Shown piece after piece: positions 36,737 through 48,551 of a stretch of DNA of 64,000 bases. The first letter of the stretch is position 1, and every line of letters begins with the position of its first letter. Source of the DNA: Albifimbria verrucaria. Taxonomy: Eukaryota; Ascomycota; Sordariomycetes; Hypocreales; Stachybotryaceae. The notes under the pieces are model-generated. The model searched no databases. It worked only from the letters and a program-made list of their open reading frames with translations, and was not told the DNA's origin. The stretch lies in assembly GCA_020081605.1 (NCBI GenBank), contig JAHREC010000009.1:5674537-5738536 (forward strand). The letters run 5' to 3'. A program made the translations under genes and the position numbers.

Positions 36737-39700
36737 CTATCCTTTATTATTATATCGCCATGCGTTATAGACCCATTGTAAATCTTCATCTTGACTTTTG
36801 AGTATAGTATCTACATTATCATACGCAGCAACTGTCCCTCCCGAAATAACTAAAATTTTATCATATAATAGCTATAATCTGTTAGTGGGTAATTTCTTTT
36901 TTCTTAAATGAAAAATATTTCAAAAAGACAACCGATGTGCAATAAGAGACGATATAACGATAAAACGTAACTATGGCAATGAAACTGCGTACCAAAGACT
37001 TGATTTTGTGCATCACAGATATAACGGTAGTGTTCTGGAATTTACCAAAGATGATTTCATTGACGTAGTCTTCGGTCTTTTCGTCTAGGTTGGATGATGC
37101 TAGGAGGATCCATTTCATTAGATAAACGCTCCATCGGCTGTAAACATAATTTCTCCTCACCTTCATCGAGAATCAAGATTTGCGCGTCTTGTAATCTTGC
37201 ACGAGCCAGGGACAGCAATCTTGTCTGCCCAACTGACAACATTGAACTTTGCATCACAATCAGCGCTGATATTAAAAATAAGAGGCAACATTTGACTCAC
37301 CTTGGTTCTAACTGGAGATCAAGAATCGTTGACACATCAGAATCGAATGTTCCACCCTCTAATAATGATCGTAGCATATCCAAAGCATTAGAATCGCGCA
37401 AGGCAGCCATGATTTCCGCGTCACTCCTTGCACCAGACGGATCTAAGTTCTGTCTGACTGTCAAAGAGAAGGTAAGAGACTGTTGAGGAACCAATGCAAA
37501 CGCACGACGCAATATGGAGGGGTTCACCGACAGGGTATCTACCCCATCAATGGTTATGGACCCGCTGGTGATCGTCATCATGCCCAACAGACTGAGAATA
37601 AAAGACGACTTGCCCGCGCCTGTGCGGCCTACAACGGCGACTTTTTCTCCTGGCTGGAAGACGGCAGAGAAAGAGTTCAAACTTGGTGCGAGACTGGAAT
37701 CGTACCGAGCAACAACTGAGGATAATTGTATCTTGCCCCGTGTAGGCCATGGTTGGCTTAGCGTTGCATAATTTGTTGGTGGTAAATTCCTTCTTCTAAA
37801 AGTCTCTGCTCTTCTGGGGATTTGCTGCTACTCGTTTTGCGCTCTGGTGGGCATGTCCTTTCGTCGTCATCATCAAGCCCGGCCTGATCGTAGATTCTTG
37901 AAAGTGATACCGAGTCGGCTTCCAATAGGGCACTCATTTGGGCAATAGCAGAGAGTATAGTCGTCAATTGGAACAAGTAGATCGTGGTGAACCCAACAGT
38001 GCTCAGGTCTGCTTGAGCAAACTGGAGCGCCTTGAGTCCAAGACACTGCATTGTAACAGACACTATCTGCAACCTGACAGCCAACCACAGCTCGATACAA
38101 CAGAGTGGCAGGAGTGGCCTCATATTGGCCAGTAAAAGTTGCTCGTATTGGGCTACTCGCCCGGCTGTGAAACCATGAAGCCTAAATAGCATATTGCCAG
38201 TCGCGGCTTCCCTCAAATAACTTAAAAGGGGTGATCGTGTGTTTGAATCGAGGTGTCTCAAGCTCCTGAGCTTTCCCAAGTATACTGCTTGCATCGCAAT
38301 ACATACCCCGACCATGGGCATGATGAACAAGATGCTAACGGGAGAAGAGATGAGCAAGACTATACATGAAATGGCGAGGTTGAGGTACTGTGCAGCTAGG
38401 GACATCAGGCTTGCATTAAGGGAATGATCGATACGTGCTAAGTCGTTTGTGAAGAGATTCAGGACGTCTCCTATATTTCTCATCTCGAAAAAGCTCATTG
38501 GTTTCGAAACAATGCCGCGGATCAAGCCCATGTGAATCCTTGTCGCTGCAGGTAGGATACAGAAGCGATATAGGGCAAGGGTGAAGATAAAGAAAAAAGG
38601 TTTGCCCGCAGGAGAATATCGCGTACCAAAGCATCTCAGATCGGAGTGCTACAATGTTCACAGCTGAAGCTATCAGTTTCAATGTGTATGTACCGGCAAC
38701 CGATAGCAGGCGGGCAGAGAGCAAAAGAGATAGCGATAAAGGCCAACCGATAGACCTGGCTGAGAAAATGTATCGCCAAATAGGATGCGAGAGTAATGCC
38801 GGCTTAACTTTTATAGCATCGAAGTTTCCATGTGGGACTTCAACTTCTGTCGCTTCCTCCATTTCATCAGTTTCCATGAATTTAGTCTGGGTTTCGGGCC
38901 CGCTGGTGCCTGCAACAGTCGAGAGATTGTCTGGAACCTGAATTTCATGGAGACCATGCAGCCTGGAAGAGTGGCCTGGGAAGCTTCGCTAAGGGACCCA
39001 TCCTGCAGTAGATAGACCATGTCAGCAAATCCTTCGAGGGCGGCATCATTGCAGGTGATTAGGACGGTGGTCTGCCTTAGCAGCCCATTTTCGCCCAAGA
39101 GGTTCTGTTCCACCGAAGCTCTCGTCTTCTTGTCTATGGCAGCAAATGGATCGTCCAATAAATACATGTCTGCCTGTGCATATGCGGCTCTTGCCAACGC
39201 AACTCGAGCCTGCTGGCCACCAGATAAGGCAACAGAACCCCCAAGCTGTGTCAGATCGCCATGCTTGAGTTGACCTAAGTCGAAGTCAAGGCAGCACGCA
39301 GTGGTCACAGACTGATAAAGCTCAGTATCAAAAGGCTTGCCGAATAGGATGTTGTCTCGTATACTGCCTCCAATGATAAAAGGTGTCTGTGGTGTATAAG
39401 CCACTCGGCATCCAGCAAGTCCCTGAGGCTCCCTGCTCTCAATGGATTGTAGCATCCTAGTGAGCAATGTAGTTTTACCAGAGCCCGTGGAGCCAACAAT
39501 CAAGGTGACAGCCCCTGACCTGATCGAGATAGCAACGTTGGCCTGATCATCTGAGCCTTCGAAAGACTTCAAGTTTCGCGTCTCAAATTCTAGCGAGGGC
39601 TTTTTTCCATGCTTGAGAGAACAAAGAATATCACAAGCGTTCTGTTTGGTCATTGGAAGGTTTAGGTAGTCTCTGATTCGTCCAACAGATGTTCCTGTTG

Positions 39701-41600
39701 CCTGTAAAGTAGTCAAAAGTGTCGAAAACTTGATCAAGGAGCTATTGATCATCGTGAGCAGCAGGATATTGACAAATACATGCTCAGGATCGAGAAGAAC
39801 ACCTTTGACCACAAACACGCCAAATGATACCAAAGTCAACAGAGCAGGCGTGGACTGCATAAGACAGACCAGGCAGGAATTAGCAATTGCTTCGCTTTGG
39901 AGCATTTGCAGCTCCTTCTCCCTTCGCTGACTAACATGATCTGCGAGTGCCGTTTCCCAACCATGCATTTTGATTGTCTGGATAGAGGATAGTACTTGCG
40001 CCGTAAGTGTTGTGCGCTTGTCTTTGGCCTGCATGTTCTGTCCGATCCAGAATGATACTCTGCTCACCACGAAACATAGTATCGGAACAGTTACTGCCTG
40101 TTGATCATATTAGCATACCCCCAAGTCAAGACTGCTCTGGATGTAAGGCCTCGGAGTGACTTTGCTACCAATGCTCGCGACAGAACAACTTAGTCACATA
40201 CCAATGTCAAAAGAACAAGCACAGTTCCCTCCCACGGCAGGAGTATGGCAAGGCTGCCAATACTGAAACCCAGCTGCAGCGGACAAGACCATATATCCAT
40301 GAACGCCATTCCGGCCCTGAATATACGCAGTGTATCTACTTCACTTAATGTTGAGATGTCTGTAGTTTTTGAGGTTGACTTCGACGACTGGCTCAACTCG
40401 AGCGTTTTTGTGTGCAGTGTTGCAGAAAGCATAGTTTTAAAGTCGACCGCAATCCTCCTAACCAAGAACGAACTATAGTTATCACACAAGGCACCTACAG
40501 TGCTTGTGCAGAAGAGAATAGTGATTGAAACGACCGATGGATCCGTAAGGAGGAGACGCATCAACCAAGGGATCCCTATCGCAGAAAGATCAGCCATAAG
40601 ACGTAGTACAGCTGCTATTATCATCTCAACCCTGTAGTGGCGAAATAGAAACGCATAAAAAAGTCCCCATATGGCGTTTTTCTTAGAATTGCAGGAGCTG
40701 ATAAAATCTTTCTGAATAGTGTGCAAATTAGGTTGTAGTGGGACATGGGCGAGGTCGTCGAGTTCTGTGTTGCCGCTCCCATGCACCATGGCGTCAATCC
40801 ACGAATATGTAATAAGCTCAAATAGGGCGTACTTGGAATTGTTTCTAGATGGCGGTTCTGCTGACATGGTAGTATAGCTGAAAATGTCGGCCAAGTATGC
40901 TGCTGCGAGTAGCCACGGAAATGCTTGCCCCAGTTGATCTCCGAAGGTTGTTGGCTTGGACCATACCATCCATGACCAGACACCTGCGGCTGTGAAATGA
41001 TAAATGGCTCGAGAGGTTGACTGATATTTAAGAGCGATCGAGACGCAATTCAGCAGAGTAGCTAAGCATGTCAGAGCTGGTATGGTCAAGGAAACCTCTG
41101 AGGCGTGGCTGTCATATTCCTGGGTCTTGCACAGAAGGTTTACTACAGAAACCCCTCCGAGGGTAACTTGAATCAACTGCATTGCGGAAGGAATTAGTTC
41201 AATTGTATATTAACCTAGGCCTTGTGACTGTGTGGACTAACCAAAGCTATTATATAGAGACTTGTTGACGAAGAGCGTAACTGTGGATTAGGTTCGGCAT
41301 GTTTATGTGTGATGCTGTATGCAAGAGTAACTGCAAGATTGCAAACTAAGCAAAATTGTACTATTCTGAAAGGATATTAGGGGCTTGAACTACTTTCGTG
41401 GGCATTACTTACTCGGGTAATTGGTCGGCACTTAACATTTTTCCGTCGGCGTGCCAGCCAGCTTTATGGCATTCAGAAATGGATGGTGTCGACAACAAAA
41501 AATTGCTACGAGGGCCACAGCTTAAAGAGAGCAACACTGTGCCTAGAACGAAGCAACAACCGTGAATAAGATTTGGGTATGGACAGGAAACGGAGCGCAT
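36737..41600 (-). CDS. ABCC-type (MRP-like) full ABC transporter, three frame breaks
   Basis: Membrane exporter of the ABC subfamily C, with TMD0-like N-terminus, two membrane domains and two nucleotide-binding domains. Exons from the right: 41600-41413, 41365-41242, 41176-40202, 40097 leftward through both domains, a short NBD2 exon, then 36871-36737. Five introns have normal GT..AG ends. NBD1: Walker A GSTGSGKTT, signature LSGGQ, Walker B YLLDDP (Asp in place of Glu, usual for ABCC NBD1). NBD2: GRTGAGKSS, LSVGQ, LILDEA, and a C-terminal VISGGTVAAYDN. Breaks: one base missing near 38953 and near 37786, and a register change at the A6 run 38592-38597. The first exon start is the least certain part; an ATG inside exon 1 is an alternative. 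It could export the product of the cluster on the other side of the AT-rich block. That is inference. Confidence 0.88.
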
Positions 41601-42293
41601 GACTGAGCCTTGTCATATATGTGAATACAAAGGCATACAGGCAGTAACAGAAAGAAATAAAACGAAAAGCTAGCCAGCTTAGATCTTTACACTAGCGTAT
41701 GAATTATGAAATAAAGCGTTATTAGCTTGACCTGCATGGCTGTAAACAGAATGTGGTGATTGATGACGAAGGGCAACCAACACAAGAGCCATGGCACTAA
41801 TTGCTGTGCCTCCTCATCTCTGGATGACTAACTATTGTTTTAAGACGAACTTTTTAGAGAAACGCGCCTCTGCCGCCAGACCTCGCAGAAACGACGAGGG
41901 TAGAATCTTCTAACTCTCGAGTCGCGGTTCCGAATACCCGATTTGGGTAAGCTACTACCGATCTTATGCCATCGGACCCAGTTGCCAAGATAGGAAAGGA
42001 GTGCTCTTATCCAGGGTGTAGAGCCCCATAGTCCTTGCTGAGTTTAGTCAGTCCCAAAATTCATTCTTATCGCCCAGTATCACATGGGGTTGTAATAGAT
42101 GTCTGTGAGGAGAGCATAAATGGGAAGGGCATGAAACTATGTATTGCCTCTCGCGTATTGGCATGTAAATCTGCGAGGATTTGACACCTCATGAACTTTA
42201 CTACTTGATACGTTGGATGACAGTCATTTGCCACATCTTGACTCCCTTGAAACCTGTCACCTATTTCTACGCGCTTCACTCTCAGCAAAGACC
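41601..42293. other. Divergent intergenic region, no gene seen
   Basis: Between the divergent ABC transporter and CapA-like gene. No RNA gene or exon was recognised. It presumably holds both promoters. Confidence 0.5.
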
Positions 42294-43659
42294 ATGATAA
42301 GATGTTTGGCAATGAGCGCGGCCTTGCTCGCGACGGGAGGTTTTGCTCAGCCAAGAATTTGTGGGGAACAGAACAATCTAAAATCCTTCACGCTCGCTGC
42401 GATGGGAGACTATCTCGGGCGAATTCCCCAGCAACGACAGCCGTGTCAGTGCGGTATGGGATCTCATCAAACAAGCTGATTTCAGCTTTTTCAACATGGA
42501 AGGCAACATCTTCGATCCTGAGACCTTCCCGGGCTTTCCAGGTTCAGAGAATGGCAAAGAAAACGGTTACGGAAATGTTGGAGGCGGTGCTCAATATACA
42601 GCTGCAGAGGCCACTGCACTGGCTGAAGTCGGCTTCAACCTGGCCTCGCATGCCAACAATCATGGTTTTGATTGGCTTGAGGACGGCATGTTCGCCACCC
42701 ATAAATATCTACGTGAAGCAGGCATCACGGTTGCCGGAGGGGTGAGTCGCTCCAATCAGCACGAGAAGCGGCTTTTCTCACAGTTGATAATGTCACGATC
42801 GGACTGGTTGCTGCAACCGGTAGTCATCTACCTAGTTTCGTCGCCGGAGCTGGGGATGCTTCAAGGTTAATCAAGCCTCGACCCGGTCTGAGTGTCCTTC
42901 GTGCTATCCCTGTTACAATCGTCTCCGAGAGTCAGTTTGAAACGATCAAAGCTATCGCTGAAGGCCAGGGGCAATTTATTCCTCCCGGGACGAGAGACAT
43001 CAGTCTGTATATTGGCCAGTTCCCGTACCAGTGGTCGAATTGGAGGTTGGCGTCCGATGGCAAGCAAGCATTGACGTATGATATCAATTCTGCTGATTAT
43101 CAGGACATTCTAGCCTCTATCCTCGCGGCTCGTCGAAAGACCAAGCACGTATTTTTCTCATTCCACGCTCATGAATCCCTTACAGGGGCCTATGATTCTG
43201 TTGTTCCTCTTCCACACGATGCCACGATTCCAGCCGACTATATACAGAACATCAGTCGCTCAGCAATTGATGCGGGGCTATCGGTGTTCTTGTGCATGGT
43301 CCGCACCACTTGCGTGCCATTGAGTTGTATCAGGGCAAACCAATTTTCTACAGTCTCGCCAGTATGACCTATAGCTTGGGGCTCAATTTCCAGGGCGTCA
43401 CATTGCCGGTGGAATGGGACGACAGTGTCGTGGCTGTCAACAAGTTCGCGGATGGACGGCTATCGAGCATTGAACTTCACCCGATTGTACATGGGCAGCT
43501 GACAAATGACACCTCTAACCCTCAATCACAGCTCCCAAGCTAGCCCCTGGTCCCGAAGCGCAGCGTATATTGAGGTTCCTTCAATCTAAGTCAAAGGAAT
43601 TTGGGACAAAGATCAATATCCGTGGCGATATCGGATATATCAAGGTTGATAGTAATTAA
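42294..43659 (+). CDS. Secreted CapA-like metallophosphoesterase-fold protein (about five frameshifts)
   Basis: Related to the bacterial capsule protein CapA (poly-gamma-glutamate synthesis; calcineurin-like phosphoesterase fold), a family with many secreted or membrane members in fungi whose substrates are unknown. Seen: signal peptide (IRCLAMSAALLATGGFA), FTLAAMGDYL (metal-binding strand), FFNMEGNIFDP, the NLASHANNHGFDW motif of the family, HVFFSFHAHESL, then HGPHHLRAIELYQGKPIFYSL, the conserved GPH..ELY.GKPI.YSLG-type block. Single-base losses near 42418, 42451, 42740, 43293 and 43528 move it through the three registers. The last one hides a further ~40-residue C-terminus (ILRFLQSKSKEFGTK) to the stop at 43657-43659. 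Expected length is about 455 residues. Confidence 0.82.
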
Positions 43660-44394
43660 TTCGTCGCTCTTATATAAACGTCAAAGTGAGTAAGATATGA
43701 ATTAGTTAGTTTGCGTGCTCCATATCTTCGCCTGCGTGACTTGGAAATGAGACAGAGTATTGTAGAAAATCCAATGATATAGTAAGAACAGTTATGCTAT
43801 AGCAGCACCTATCTTGATTTAACCCATAAAATCAAGAGTTTGCTGTTATAAGCTCTTGAAAAGATTACTGAACTGAGTTATGCAGCTTAAAAGTTGCCTA
43901 AAATCGAAAGAATGAAAAATTACAAGCCGAGCTTGGGCCGTACCCTATAGCCGTAGGTAGGTCTCATGACACTGACTAGAATAGCTAAGCTTTCCCTCTC
44001 ACTACAGTTATAATTTTTGTTATAACTTATTCAACTTTGGAAAATGTTGATTAGATAAGAAATTAAATTCGAGGCATTCTAAGACAGTGATTTATTTTAA
44101 GTTGGCTTTAATGTTCATTCACCTCAACTCGGCTGAAAATCGCCGGCAATTTTTTTGCTGTTTTTTACAGGGGCTTCCCTAGAATATAGTAAGTCAAGAT
44201 AATTACTAAATAAATGAGATTAGACCAGTGGGGAAAGTAAGCCGAGCAAGCAAAGTAGTAAATTGAGACCATGATTGGAATGTTTGGCTTATATTCTTCC
44301 GTTTGGGGAAACCAAGAGCGAAGAAAGGGTTGGTGTACGCCCCATCCCAAAGGTGCGGGCACCATCATAAACGGATAAATTCGGACTCAATGGG
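43660..44394. other. Intergenic, no gene seen
   Basis: Mildly AT-rich; no coding or RNA feature recognised. Confidence 0.45.
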
Positions 44395-44640
44395 GTTTCT
44401 TCTTAGGGTTTGGGTTAAGGTTAGGGTATATTATACTATCTCTAGCATCTAGCTATAGGGGCTTTTTAAGGCTATTAAGGGCTATATATAGAGATATAAG
44501 AAGATATAAAGAGATAAAGAGATAGAGAAATATAGAAAATAAAAGGGATATAAAAAGATATAGAAAGATATAGAGAGGTATAAAGAGATATAGAGAGATA
44601 TAGAGAGATATAAGGAGATAATAAAATATAAAGAAATATA
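44395..44640 (+). repeat. Telomere-like motif followed by GAGATATA-type simple repeats
   Basis: Starts with TTAGGGTTTGGGTTAAGGTTAGGG (degenerate TTAGGG units at 44403-44426). It then runs through about 170 bases of imperfect AGAGATATA/AAGATATAGA units. It looks like an old internal telomere-associated repeat. Confidence 0.55.
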
Positions 44641-45019
44641 TTAAAATATATAGCTTTTATTTCCTATTCTTAGGAATATCTTTAGCTATAAAGATAGCAG
44701 AGAGAGCTTTAGTTTTAGCGAAAATTAACCCTAAGCTAATATCTAGCCAGTAAGCCTCGCTAGGCAATAGAAGGTTCTAAAGCTCTTTATAGGCCTTAGA
44801 GGTTTCCTTAGCTATAAGACCGCTGGCTGAGAAAATTAAAGAGCGAAAATAAGGCCCTAAGGCTTTATATTTAGCTATTTTAGCTAGGCTAGCCTCCTCT
44901 AGGGTAGCGTAGGCTTCCTTGCAGCTTAAGGGCTTATTTATAGCTACGATTTAAATATCGTAATAATAGCGGCTCATGCCTATTGTAGAGGAGTATTCCG
45001 TGCTTGGGTATAGGGTTAA

Positions 45020-45020
<1 letters not shown>
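44641..45020. other. Repeat-derived unique-looking DNA
   Basis: Moderately AT-rich with recurrent TTAGCTA/AGGCTT words but no open frame or terminal repeat. Possibly an older, mildly mutated transposon remnant. Confidence 0.3.
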
Positions 45021-45023
<3 letters not shown>

Positions 45024-45088
<65 letters not shown>

Positions 45089-45095
45089 CATACGT
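45024..45095 (+). repeat. GT microsatellite with TATGTG tail
   Basis: A perfect (GT)n run of about 40 bases followed by four TATGTG-type hexamers. Short open frames across it encode only HT/VC dipeptide repeats and are artefacts. Confidence 0.9.
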
Positions 45096-45130
45096 GAATG
45101 TGTCTGCCACTACTACTAAATTACGACAAC

Positions 45131-45170
45131 TACTACTACTACTACTAATAATAATAATAATAATAATAAT
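45131..45170 (+). repeat. (CTA)n-(ATA)n trinucleotide microsatellite
   Basis: About six CTA units pass directly into about eight ATA units, ending at GGGGCG. Confidence 0.85.
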
Positions 45171-45205
45171 GGGGCGTAGGGGCGGGCCGTAATGCATCAG
45201 GTGAA

Positions 45206-45227
45206 TTTTGGCCCCGGGGGCGAAAAT
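45206..45227. repeat. CCCCGGGG palindrome, copy 1
   Basis: TTTTGGCCCCGGGGGCGAAA is a near-perfect inverted repeat centred on CCCCGGGG. The same core occurs at 45297, 45447 and 48828. Confidence 0.6.
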
Positions 45228-45284
45228 AAGTGGGGTCTACTCTAATAGAACGACATGCAACAACTGAGTGCCACTGATGGTGGA

Positions 45285-45477
45285 ACTAACTACCATATTT
45301 CACCCCGGGGCGAAAGCTGACATACGGGCCCTTCTACCAAACTCCAACCAATTCCCTACAAACAGTCGTATGTGTTTCACCCTGCCAAACCGATTTATTT
45401 ATTGCATGTCAGATGTCCTGGTTCGGAACCATAGTAAATGAATCAGTTTCGCCCCGGGAGCGAAATATGGTAGTTAG
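45285..45477. mobile_element. 193-bp inverted-repeat element (MITE-like)
   Basis: The left arm from 45285 (CTAACTACCATATTTC, then ACCCCGGGGCGAAAGCTGA) is matched by the reverse complement of the right arm ending at about 45477 (same first 16 bases, then GCTCCCGGGGCGAAACTGA). Arms are about 34 bp with two mismatches and a one-base gap. The ~125-bp interior is non-coding. The structure fits a small non-autonomous DNA element; no clear target-site duplication is seen, so a recombined palindrome remains possible. Confidence 0.5.
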
Positions 45478-46073
45478 TCTTTCCGATGGCAAGGTCCCGA
45501 ACACACTATGAATAGCGACGAAATCGTACCCGCAGTTTCCATCAGTGCAAGTTTCCTGGATTCGCACTTAATATTAATATTAAAGCATTTGTCGAGGATC
45601 TCGCCTGGAGGAAGTCACTTGGTGGACTATTCTTGTGTGCCTAAAGATGAAATAAACAGAAGTGGAGTGAAGAGCAGCCTTCGCCTCTTTGTACTTAATG
45701 TCTTCTATTTATGACCGTGTTTGTTGTTTTCACTTTGCTTTTTCTTTTCTCCCCCTTTTGTTTCGTATTTAAAACGCGCGTCAGCAGTACAGTCGCGCCT
45801 TTTTCAGCAGGGCTTGCAACGGGGAGAGACATTAGCTTGATGCCTATTCAGCCACATTCGCATGAACAAGGTATATGCTGGTGGCGCCCTCAGACACCCT
45901 GCGGCTTTGTAACCAGGGCCAAGGTCATGCAGAGTACTCTATTTTCCATTTTTATGCATCCTGTCGCCGAAACTCTTCCCCGAGTTGTTACCCGACACCA
46001 CCCTACCCTATACACTCATCATATAACTTCAGCATCATTGACACTGAGCCTGTGAGCGCAAAGGACATCAGAA
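45478..46073. other. Upstream region of the DGQHR gene
   Basis: Short frames only, none convincing. Probably contains the promoter of the gene starting at 46074. Confidence 0.45.
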
Positions 46074-48551
46074 ATGACGAAGAGAAAAGCCAATTCGTCC
46101 GAAGTTCATGGGGAAAAGATAACAACAAAAGAAGGCGCGAGGAGTAAGCGTGATAAAGGCGGTGGCGTACTCAGTCAAGCATTTCATGAAACCCAAACAA
46201 TCCGACGTCAAGCGAAGCCTTACCAGCTCATGGTGGCCAAGATACCATTCGAGGCCCTCACGCCTGAATGGGAAAATGGAGAGAACCGTCAGGTTGATGA
46301 CAAACATGTCATTGATCTCGATGAAGTGTTTGAGCAGAATTTAGCACGAACTAGCGAGGAGAACTACATCTTGGTGTCGTGTACGTCACAAGCCATGCAG
46401 AAGTACATAAAGGAGCAACAGCAAAAGACTCAACTTCACAAGATGACGGACAAGAATTACGCGACCTTGATGGTTGGCTGGACATCAATCAGGAGCCACT
46501 CGAGATTATGGATGGTCAACACCGAGTGGCAGCTTTGCGAAGGCTAGTGAAACGCAAGAAGTTGCCAGACACGGAGCTCTGGTGGACCGGCATAATTTAC
46601 GACAAAGGTAAGTCGACCTCCACGCCCCAAAATAACAGGGGCAAAACCAAGTCAGGTTCTCAAGAAGCAAGATGATTAAATCAGATACTAGACGCGCTTC
46701 CACCCAAGCTCAACCTTCAACTGCGAGTCAACCGCAGCGACCTGTTGCTCCCAGACAGCCATGGTCAGATCTGGATGCAGCTTGTCATGGCGTCCAAGCA
46801 AGACGAGAGTTTGTTTCATGGGAAGAAAAGCGAAGTTGAAGCCCAAATGCTTGACTTGTTGCGTCTCGGTGGAAACCCGAATTTTCCCACCGGCCGACTA
46901 GGCACTTTATGGAACAACAAGAGCTGGGCGTCTAAGATTACAAGCTACTGCAGTACCACGGTCGGAAAAGACACCTTTAATATATCTAAGTGGGAGCAAT
47001 TAGCTAGCAGAAGATTTGATGCAGTAAGTTGTGTTTACATGAATACCCGCCCGATAACATCGGCAGGCTCGAAGTATGGACAAGGCTGAGAGACTCTAGT
47101 ATTGCTTTACAATAACCGATGCCGTCGGGAAGAAGCTCAAGGAATTGCCAGGAGATGCTACCAAATACGTTCGCGGTTCGGACTGGAAAAAGATGGTGTA
47201 CGTATTGGCGGCAGGCGAAAAGAATGTGACAGCGAGCGCGATACGAAAGTTATTCTACAACGACCCGAAGGAAGGGGATGGTGATCGAGTCGGGCCTGGT
47301 GCACGTCGGACGGCTCGGTTTCTCACTGCACTGGACGATGCGGCGTATCGGGAATTGTACGAGTTTCTCATCGAGAATCCGAGCTTCCGCCTCCCGGATG
47401 TTCACAGTCTGCTCGAGACGCCAAAGACGTATGCCAGACCATGATGGAGGTAATGATCCATGTGGTTCTGTGGATCGATCGCGACTCGGAAGTCGTCGCG
47501 GACAAGCGCAAAGCAAACAAGCTCCCGCTGAGAAGGGCTTCATCAAACGATTACAGAACGGCACGGATGAAAAGGCGATGAGGCTTGCAGATAAGCGGTC
47601 GATCATGCTCGAACAGGAGATTCTGGATTTTGTTCGTCGGCGGCAGCAATCATTGACTCACCCGGTGACAAAAGGCTATCTGAAGGCCATGCCGGACCCG
47701 AACGACCGCAACGGCGCCGTATACGCAGAGAGGTTTGTTGACAGATTCTGGCAAAACCTGCTTCATATTGTCGAAACTTCCCTTGGCCCCAAGTTTCGTC
47801 CATGGTGGAGTTGCTTCAAAGGGCGGCGATGGCCTGGGTTTATCTCCCGCCAATAGCCTCAAGGGATGCTCAGCCGTAACGCGTGCTGTATGTGCCCTAG
47901 CTTCACGCGTGCCTGAGGTGGCTGAAAACCCTGCATTGAACAGCAAGGAAGCCTCTGGTCAACTTGCAGCGGCGATCGACGGATGCATCGTAAAATGGGT
48001 GGCTGATCGATGTCGCCAAGCTCTTCGTGACGATCAGAACGGGCCGTCGCAAAACAAGCTAGCAGATGCGGATCGCGTCATTATAGAATCGACCGGGAAA
48101 GAGTACAATCTCCTCATGCTCAAGCGGAGCCAGAAACAAAGACGAATGAGCCGGGACCGACGATGGACGCCGCATCCCGGGAGTCAGCAGTGGATGATCC
48201 AACGGTGCGCACCATGAGTGTAGCTGCCAATGTGCCCTCTGAGCATGGGGCATCGGGGGATCAGGAGGTTCGCTCAGATGATGGTGGAGAAGAATCGCAA
48301 AATGGTCCAGACCAGGTATCCGTGGCTGAAACAGAAAAGCAAAGAGAGAGTCAGGCGAATGAAAAGGGCAACCGCTTAGAGCGCGGGACGGCCCGGATGA
48401 TGGCAAGGATGCGCGTCGACGGCAGCCAAAACCAACGCAAACGGATGTAGGCTCAAGCCAGAGCGAACCTAGTAGCTCCCGAAATCCGCTGCCGTTTAGT
48501 CCCATGCCGGCGAGGAAGTCAGGTTGGAGAGGCCGATTAGCTGCGTCTTAA
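46074..48551 (+). CDS. Large protein with ParB/DndB-like DGQHR motif (several frameshifts)
   Basis: Unknown function. The N-terminus is basic (MTKRKANSS, EGARSKRDKG). It is followed by RQVDDKHVIDLDEVFEQ, then EPLEIMDGQHRVAALRRL with DGQHR at 46511-46525, which matches the ParB/sulfiredoxin-like fold signature shared by bacterial DndB-type DGQHR proteins. After an intron starting GTAAGT at about 46608 the protein continues (LPPKLNLQLRVNRSDLLLPD, FPTGRLGTLWNNKSW, TFNISKWEQLASRRFD). A second intron lies at about 47023-47100, followed by helical segments (FLTALDDAAYRELYEFL, ERFVDRFWQNLLHIVE). The C-terminal ~130 residues are low-complexity and charged. Frame is lost at the A4 run near 46427 and several times between 47430 and 48450, mostly -1. 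Expected size is about 750 residues. Similar fungal proteins exist as multi-copy families as far as I recall, but no role is established. Confidence 0.6.

Noticed and set aside
36882..37166. 94-codon minus-strand open frame near the end of the ABC transporter
   Set aside because: It begins inside one ABC intron, includes the exon and reads through the next GTACGC donor; the spliced model gives a normal ABC C-terminus.
41601..42293. Possible RNA gene in the divergent ABC/CapA spacer
   Set aside because: No cloverleaf or conserved box could be found; treated as promoter DNA.
44934..45197. Open frames with His-Thr or Val-Cys repeats
   Set aside because: Produced by the GT dinucleotide microsatellite.
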